From Balaenoptera acutorostrata (Eukaryota > Chordata > Mammalia > Artiodactyla > Balaenopteridae), in assembly GCF_949987535.1 (NCBI RefSeq), contig NC_080074.1, positions 43,507,641 to 43,571,640 of the forward strand: a DNA stretch of 64,000 bases. The letters run 5' to 3'. This document shows positions 57,451 through 64,000 of the stretch, piece by piece. A program made the translations under genes and the position numbers. Each line of letters begins with the position of its first letter. Position 1 is the stretch's first letter. The notes beneath the pieces were generated by a model. That model made no database searches, had not been told where the DNA came from, and saw only the letters and a list, made by a program, of their open reading frames with translations.

Positions 57451-57669
57451 TTTTGGTCACTCTTATCTCTTGATTTCAGTGTAATTTTATGTTCTCTTCA
57501 GCCAGATTCTATTTCCAGAGATACTACAATTAGGCAGGTAGAGGATTTACTTGACAATCCTCCCAGAAGCAGTTTCCAATGATCTGGCATCAATGTGAAG
57601 GGCATATGTCAAGTGATCTTACTACCCTTAGAGTCGTTGATATCTTTTTAAAAAAACATCCACAACAGA

Positions 57670-57920
57670 TTGTTTTCTTTTTTAAAAGATTTATTTTATT
57701 GAAGTATAGTTAATTTACAATGTTGTATTAATTTCTACTGTACAGCAAAGTGATTCGGTTATACAGATATGTAACATTCTTTTGCATATTCTTTTCCACT
57801 ATTGTTTGTCACAGGTTATTGAATATAGTTCCCTGTGCTATACAGTAGGACTTGTTGTTTATCCATTCTATATATAATAGTTTGCATCTACTTATGCCTA
57901 ACTCCCAATCGCTGATGTCC
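57670..57920 (-). mobile_element. LINE-1 3' UTR fragment, antisense
   Basis: The text 'ttattgaagtatagttaatttacaatgttgtattaatttctactgtacagcaaagtgattcggttatac', 'agttccctgtgctatacagtagg' matches the fragment at 26.0 kb. It is strongly 5'-truncated (about 250 bases). Weak flank repeats (agtcgttgatatc / aatcgctgatgtc) may be an aged TSD. Confidence 0.85.
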
Positions 57921-58363
57921 TGATGATGGACATTGAGGATGTGTTTATTTAGCCGCTAGGTGATGCTACATCAAATAGACCAATGCAATATTATTCAATA
58001 GGAGCACAATCCTAGACAAACAGGATAAAAGACAGTTATACAAGGGTGAGAATAGGCACTTAGGAAACCAAAACTATAAAAATCATTACCAGATTGACTA
58101 GCTACAGTCATTATTTTAAAAGACCTGTGGGTCAGAGCTGATCATTGTGTGAGTCAGCAACATCACGGTCTTGTGGGAATAGAGCTGAGACGAACTGAGA
58201 TGAATTCTTCCTCTGTGTTCTGAGTACCTCAGACACTTACTAGTGTGTTACAAATAATATTGACCCCGCAAACCTTAAAAAGAAGATTCAAACATTAGTA
58301 TTTTAGTTTAACCAATAAAATTAGAAAAGTTAAAAAATAAGACTCAGTGTTAACAATTGTTTG
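57921..58363. other. Unassigned AT-rich sequence
   Basis: No gene or repeat is recognised. Confidence 0.35.
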
Positions 58364-58381
58364 AAAAAAAGGCTCATTTCA

Positions 58382-58501
58382 GGAATTCCCTGGTGGCCCA
58401 GTGGTTAGGACTCCACAGTCTCACTGCCAAGGGCCCGGGTTCAATCCAAGGCTGGGGAACTAAGATCCCATAAGCTGTGTGGTGCAGCCAGAAAAAAAAA
58501 A
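58382..58501 (+). mobile_element. CHR-type tRNA-SINE, short form, sense
   Basis: The head is GAATTCCCTGGTGGCCCAGT, box B is GGTTCAATCC, and the tail is A16. TSD AAAAAAAGGCTCATTTCA is at 58364-58381 and 58502-58519, a perfect 18-bp match. Confidence 0.95.
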
Positions 58502-58519
58502 AAAAAAAGGCTCATTTCA

Positions 58520-59160
58520 CACACTCCTGATGGGATTCTGAAAGATACCACTTCTCTACAGGGAATTTGGCAACATGTATTAAAAGCCTTCAACTGTGAA
58601 TATTATTGGAGCAATTCTAATTTCAGAATTTTTCCCCCTAAAAAATTATTGAAGCTGAATGAAAAGATTTAGTTATAAATGTTTTTTACAGTATAATTTA
58701 TAATAGCAAGATTGGTTAATATGGTGGAATATTATATGGCCATTAAAAATGCTGTTGCTAAATGAGAATTTTTAACTGTTTTTAGGTCATATACCCTTTT
58801 GGGAATATTATGAAAGCCGCCAACTCCCTTCTTGGGAAGAAAACACATATGTACCTACATAAAAATTTGTATATAATTTCACAGAATTCATTGACTGTAT
58901 GAAGCCCATGCACAGACTTGGGTTGAATACTACAACTCTATAGTAAAGAGCTATAATTAGTGACATGGGAAAATAGTCAGAAAAGCACATATGTACGTTG
59001 GCACATGAGACTGGAAAGATACATATCAAAATAGTTAGCTCTGAGAAATGAGATGTTAGATTTTTAAAAATTTTTTCTTTGGACTTTTCAGTATTTCTCA
59101 AATTTTCCACCAGGAAAATGTATTATATCAATATGATTTTTAAAAATTATTTTAATATGG
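58520..59160 (+). mobile_element. Old L1M-type LINE 3' region, sense
   Basis: The text 'cactcctgatgggattctg', 'gggaatttggcaacatgtatt', 'gtataatttataatagcaagattgg', 'ggtggaatattatatggccattaaaaatg' and later 'actggaaagatacatatcaaaatag' follow the old L1 order. Frames are lost. Confidence 0.65.
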
Positions 59161-60199
59161 AGTAAAAAGTACACAGGAGCCTTAGAGAAGTCTCCAAGAA
59201 ATGTAGCAAAAGTGAAAAATGATGAAAAGTGCAAAGGAATAATGTTGCCTACGGTAATAGGCACTCCTGTGAGGAGGGCACAGAATGGTTCTCTGTCCTC
59301 GTGGAACATTCAAGGGAAATGGATTTAATTTAAACTAAAGGTTATGCTTGGGCAGAAAATAGAATTTCTTTTCTGTTGTGTGTAAAATACTTAGATGGGG
59401 CACCCAAGGACAAGGTGAAACCTCTGTCCATGGAAATGCAAAAGGTGTAGCAAAAAATTATCAGTCTTGTTGGTTTAAGCATCCATTTCCCTGAAGGCAT
59501 AAAATGGAATCAGGTGATTTATCTAGAGCCCTTCTGTTCAATTTGTTTATATTTTTGAAGCAGGGTGCGCTGGTACACAAGAGGAAGAAGCGATGTTGGT
59601 ACTCAGCGATCTGCTCTATCCCCACCTACCTCATTGATGCACCTTCTTTCACAGCCATTAAGATGGTGGGCATGGGTGATGAGTGCTGCTTCTCCAATAA
59701 GGTGATTTCGGATCTCCTATTAATAAATATTGGCTACCAGGGAAATTGGTGATCTAATTGCAACAAAGCTGAAATTCATTTTTGTGCCTTGGTCTGATGT
59801 ACATCATTAAGTGAAGTATACAGCAGGGAAAGTCTGGTCAAGTAAAATTATTCTCCATGATCATGATTATTAATATTCATGACTTCTTTGGAGGAAAGCA
59901 TTCTATGTATCAGGCAGATTGAATCCTCTGGAGACCTGCTGAATCTGTAAGGGAATTTCTCTAATTCACTCTGTAGGCTTGGCAATCCTTTGACCTTGTT
60001 ATTTCTTGTTACTTATCATACTTACCATTCTTTTTATGACCTTGAAGTATTGCTGCTAAAGGAATATTCCTTAGGACAATTCAGTTTCTATGACAGAATG
60101 CATGATTGAATATCAATGTAGTACACACACACATACGTACACATATGTATGCACAAACATGTACACACATATGTACTACATGTAGAGATGTAGAACTAT
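59161..60199. other. Unassigned sequence with an exon-like segment
   Basis: At 59504-59752 there is one open plus frame of 82 codons. Inside it, 59562-59700 looks exon-like: a pyrimidine-leaning tract and CAG before, and AAG|GTGATT after. The peptide is cysteine-rich (RKKRCWYSAICSIP, GDECCFSNK). I do not recognise the family, and one such frame is compatible with chance. Confidence 0.25.
60118..60182. repeat. Degenerate (CA/TA)n tract
   Basis: 'acacacacacatacgtacacatatgtatgcac..' is a decayed alternating simple repeat. Confidence 0.85.
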
Positions 60200-60430
60200 G
60201 CAATGTAGTGTCATGGTTAAGAGCATGGGCTCTGTGGACAGACTTTCTGAGTTCAGCTCCTGGTACCACCACAGCTTTATGAACTTGGGCAATTTATTTA
60301 AACTTGATAAAATTTAGTTTATCAGAGTGGGGATAATAATGGTTACCTTCCTGATAGGATAGTGATGAAGATTAAGTGCATTAATACAAGTACAATGATT
60401 ATAATATTGCCTGTACTATAATGCATGTTT
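60200..60430 (+). repeat. MIR SINE, sense
   Basis: The text 'agtgtcatggttaagagcatgggctctgtggacagactttctgagttcagctcctgg', 'gaacttgggcaatttatttaaac', 'ggataataatggttaccttcc' is near complete. Confidence 0.9.
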
Positions 60431-62282
60431 GCTGGTAGTATCAACACTTTCTGAGTATCAGAAGGTTTGAGAGAGACTCTGATTTATTGTCCCTCCCACC
60501 CCCAGATCACGAAAGTCTTGCTGGTTCCTAAGGCCACAAGAACCAGAATCTGCTTTGTCCATTATACCCTTTCTGACACTAGCTGCTCTAGGGCAGATAT
60601 GCCCAATTGCCCCTATTGGTGCTAGGTCATTATGTGGACAGGACTACCCACAGGAGGTTCATGAAGTAGATAGAGCTCTCCAAGCTTTGCGCACCCATGG
60701 GAGTGGAGTCCTGCTAGTTATCCCTAAGTTAATCTACCAGCCAAAGCTGCCTGTGGAAGAGGATCCAATCTTAGTCCCTTGTATTTTTACTGCTCTTCAA
60801 GCTTGAGTACCATAGACTGTCTTGGGAGTATTGAGTGTCTTATCTGGCCCATGACTTCATAGTCTAGTTGATTATCTCTTTACAAATTCTCTACCTTCCA
60901 ACAGGAGACCTGAATAACTCAGAATCATGGATGGGTATGTCTCCTTTAATATAGAAGTAAAATTTCTAAAGTTGTATGTAAATAAAATTTTTGTAACTCA
61001 AGTATACTTACCTTGTTGAAACAGTTTGTTCTTTTTTTTTTTTGGTAAAGATTCTGCCATAGTCTCAGGTAATGCATCAAATAAACACAGGTAATAACAT
61101 TCTTTGTTGTACAGGGCACCGTATGAAATATTGGGAGGAAGTTTTCAAAGAAGTAGAAATTATATTTGTCTCCATAGAATCTGTGTTTTAATGGAGAGTC
61201 ACAGAAAAACACGAATTAGGGTTTGTTTGTTTTTTTTCACTGTATGTGATCCTGTTTTGATTGCTCTGTAGTTGTGGGGAGTAGAAATAGTGCCTACTGA
61301 AATCCACAATTAGAACTTCACAGAGGCAACTCTGAAATATCTTTACCATTTTGATTTCCTAAACGTTGTGAAACCTGGATTTACTAGGACAGCATCTACT
61401 TCTTGTTATTTCATTCTATTCAGTTAAAATGATTTATTAAATCCACAAATAGTGCAACTTAATTATTTAGGCTTCTAAAACTTTTAGTGCAAATCAAACA
61501 ATAACAACAACAACAAACCCTAGATGGACTTCAAGTTCTAATATTGGTTCTGAATGTACAGTCTTTCTGGACTCAGAGCCCTTTGGTTTCATGGGCTTCT
61601 CAAAAGTGTTACTTAGGAAAAGAGGCCAGCATAGCAGGGGAGTCGGACAGTCTCCTGTGAGGTGAGGACAAAGCTTTACTATTCCTGCAGGGCACCTCGC
61701 CTTTGGCACAGTTCATCCTGGTGCATTGTGACCTCTGTACCATGATTGTTGACCTGGCGGCTTTTCCATCTGTCAGAGAGGACCGGGAACAAAGTCTGAG
61801 TGATGCTGCCATTGTTTATCCCTGGCTCCTGCTTCCTCTCTTCTCCGCTTCCCACAGCCGCTGCATTGTTCTCTGCCATTTAGCTTCCTCACCTGGGACA
61901 CTTCGAACACTGGATGGTCCAGGGGTAGAGCAAGTCGTTATTGAGTGTCTAGACAGCCTCTGCTCTTTTTTCTTTTAAAGGAGATTAGAAAGGACATTGC
62001 TGGGCGTTGTGTCACAATGTAGGTCTGGCCCAGTTGTCTAATCTGAGAGGCAGAGAGTTCATTGTTCATCTTCTTTGTGTCTCTGGGCTGACAGTTCTTT
62101 AGCTGATTTTGTCCTTGAGCTAGAAAAGTAAATGTTACCCATGAAGCTCAAAGGAGTTTTCCTGCTTAGGATTTAATAGTGCAAATAATAACTTTAATAC
62201 CGTACAGAAAGGACTCTGATGGTTGAAAGAAAACCTTTAGGGCCAACCTAATCCCTGAAGTTAGAAGAAGAGAGGAGACAGG
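60431..62282. other. Unassigned unique sequence
   Basis: About 1.85 kb. Plus frames at 60555-60806 and 61703-61978 are the longest. Neither has a recognised domain, start context or neighbour that supports coding. Confidence 0.35.
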
Positions 62283-62990
62283 GCAGGTCAAGTGTTTTTA
62301 TTTTTTTATTTTTTTATTTTTTCCACACACACACACACTGTATTTTATTTTTACAAGAGATAAATAGACTGACACCAAGCATTGTACATGGATGACCACA
62401 ACAAAAGCAACAATGATTGCAATTACCAAACATGAAACACAGTTATACTATGTCATAATATTGACATTCAGTCCAGTAATCCTCCACTGTAACAGCTCCT
62501 TTACTTTGCAGTGAAAATTGATTTGTATATTCTTTTCCTCTGAGTCCTTGTGGGATTTTTTTTTTTTTTAATTCAGACAGAAAGTCACAAAAATTATACT
62601 CATCCTCATCAGTTCACTCAGTCCCATGTAATTAATTTCTTTTTTTTTTTCATCTTGATCTTTTGTTAGCACTTTTATGAGTTCATCAGTTTTTCATTAG
62701 AGTTCTGAAAATGCTTATTCATTCAGTTCAGCAGTACAGTCAGTTACCAGAAACCTGTACTTGTCAGAGTCTTTTCCATGAATTTCTTGAAGATGAAACC
62801 CTTTTATAGGAACATATTTGCAAAATCATCAGAGTACACCCAGAACTGTCTGTAAATGACAAAAGACTTAAAAATGACCATGGTTAAAGATTTGATGAAA
62901 GTTCATAATAATGCAGTTGACAAGAAAATTAGTTATTTCTGAGATATACATTTTAAAGTAATAACTAGGATTATTACTTATAACATTATA
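62283..62990 (-). mobile_element. Unidentified A-tailed retroposed sequence, antisense
   Basis: On the minus strand the end reads 'aataaaatacagtgtgtgtgtg' followed by an AAAAAAAT-rich tail (plus strand 62296-62324). That is a polyadenylation-like signal with an A-tail at the correct side. Upstream the strand reads as a noncoding or broken-frame transcript with internal A-runs at 62559-62571 and 62641-62650. It may be a 3' UTR retrocopy or an artiodactyl/cetacean repeat I cannot name. Confidence 0.4.
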
Positions 62991-62996
62991 CCAGAA

Positions 62997-63393
62997 CATA
63001 TAAGATTTTTAGACGTTTCCTGTAATGTCTGAAACATTTATATTAACATATTTCCATACATATTTCCATACAAATACACATATAAGATTTTTAGAAATTT
63101 CATGTAATGTCTGAAACATTTATATTAACATATTTCCATACATATTTCCATACAAATACAAATATAAGATTTTTAGAAATTTCATGTAATGTCTGAAACA
63201 TTTATATTAACATATTTCCATACATATTTCCATACAAATACAAATATAAGATTTTTAGAAATTTCATGTAATGTCTGAAACATTTATATTAACATATTTC
63301 CATACATATTTCCATACAAATACAAATATAAGATTTTTAGAAATTTCATGTAATGTCTGAAACATTTATATTAACATATTTCCATACAAATAA
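62997..63393 (+). repeat. Minisatellite, 82-bp unit, about 4.8 copies
   Basis: The word TAAGATTTTTAGA recurs at 63001, 63083, 63165, 63247 and 63329, exactly 82 bases apart. Each full unit holds an internal doublet of 'catatttccata'; the last unit has only one copy and then leaves the array. The first unit differs at a few bases (agacgtttcctg versus agaaatttcatg), while units 2-5 are almost identical. Confidence 0.98.
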
Positions 63394-63416
63394 CCCAATG
63401 AAAGTTTAGTATTAGT

Positions 63417-64000
63417 TGTTTTGTTTGTTTTTTTATACTGCAGGTTCTTATTAGGCATCAGTTTTATACACATCAGTGTATACATGTCAATCCCAATCGC
63501 CCAATTCAGCACACCACCATCCCCACCTCATCGCAGTTTTCCCCCCTTGGTGTCCATATGTCCATTCTCTACATCTGTGTCTCAACTTCTGCCCTGCAAT
63601 CTGGCTCATCTGTACCATTTTTCTAGGTTCCACATACATGCATTAATATACGATATTTGTTTTTCTCTTTCTGACTTACTTCACTCTGTATGACAGTCTC
63701 TAGATCCATCCACTTCTCAACAAATGGCTCAGTTTCGTTCCTTTTTATGGCTGAGTAATATTCCATTGTATATATGTACCACCTCTTCTTTATCCATTCG
63801 TCTGTTGATGGGCATTTAGGTTGCTTCCATGACCTGGCTATTGTAAATAGTGCTGCAATGAACATTCGGGTGCACGTGTCTTTTTGAATTACGGTTTTCT
63901 CTGGGTATATGCCCAGTAGTGGGATTGCTGGGTCATATGGTAATTCTATTTTTAGTTTTTTAAGGAACCTCCATATTGTTCTCCATAGTGGCTGTATCAA
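63417..64000 (-). mobile_element. LINE-1 C, antisense, 3' part, runs off the window
   Basis: A T-rich start (tail) is followed by the 3' UTR 'gttcttattaggcatcagttttatacacatcagtgtatacatgtcaatccc', then the ORF2 C-terminus at about 63623-64000. The last part of ORF2 is continuous in one frame from the window edge (MFIAALFTIARSWKQPKCPS, YTMEYYSAIKRNE). It aligns with LINE-1 A near 2200-2620 but is cleaner, so it is probably younger. The 5' extent lies outside. Confidence 0.92.
63623..64000 (-). pseudogene. LINE-1 C ORF2 C-terminal segment (partial)
   Basis: The partial minus-strand frame continues past the window edge. It contains [29 protein letters not shown] and EYYSAIKRNE, the conserved ORF2p C-terminal region that follows the cysteine-rich motif. 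No break is seen in the visible part. Whether the rest is intact cannot be judged here. Confidence 0.85.

Noticed and set aside
60555..60806. 83-codon plus frame as a gene
   Set aside because: No known domain, no start or splice support and no neighbour; length is compatible with chance.
61703..61978. 91-codon plus frame
   Set aside because: Overlaps minus frames of similar length and has no recognised domain.
63001..63393. CRISPR-like array
   Set aside because: The repeats are head-to-tail 82-bp units without unique spacers, and the DNA is mammalian.

Overview
This window is mammalian nuclear DNA, most likely from a cetacean (whale or dolphin). The main evidence is fourteen tRNA-derived SINEs of the CHR type, which open with GGCTTCCCTGGTGG-like heads and carry the box B core GGTTCGA. 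Seven are on each strand, and most keep clean target-site duplications (TSDs). They sit among young cetartiodactyl-type LINE-1 copies and old mammal-wide repeats (MIR, L2, L1M, MER5, an MaLR-like LTR). The family names come from recognition of the sequence, not from a database search.

I see no intact protein-coding gene, rRNA or functional tRNA. Almost every long reading frame is a piece of a LINE-1 ORF or an accidental frame through a SINE. The one recognisable host gene is a dead, intronless retrocopy of GTF2A2 (TFIIA small subunit) at about 32.25-32.89 kb.

Layout: 0-1.86 kb is mostly unassigned, with an old L1 tail. A near-full-length antisense LINE-1 occupies 1.88-7.81 kb; it has matching 13-bp TSDs and splits an older MIR. 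From 7.8 to 20 kb there are MIR, L2, L1M and SINE insertions. From 20.8 to 21.3 kb lies a repeat-free segment with several GATA motifs. From 22.8 to 24.5 kb there is an old sense L1M. From 26.4 to 30.5 kb there is a 4-kb island without recognisable transposons. The GTF2A2 pseudogene is at 32.25-32.89 kb. SINEs and an old L2/CR1-like LINE fill 33.4-39.4 kb, with an (AC)n tract running into alternating CG. A second repeat-poor stretch spans 39.5-42.7 kb. SINEs and old repeats with unique sequence fill 43-52 kb. A three-layer nest is at 52.3-55.7 kb: an old L1 is interrupted by a 3'-truncated younger L1 and also by a SINE. From 55.8 to 60.4 kb there are a SINE, an LTR and old L1/MIR/L2. From 62.3 to 63.4 kb an antisense A-tailed sequence of unknown origin is followed by an 82-bp minisatellite. 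The 3' part of another antisense LINE-1 runs off the window end.

The region reads as intergenic or deep intronic DNA. Its interest lies in retrotransposition mechanics (nested and 3'-truncated insertions, SINE tails with extra sequence, a mosaic SINE subfamily pattern), a tandem repeat, and possible noncoding regulatory islands. I found no convincing new protein-based system.
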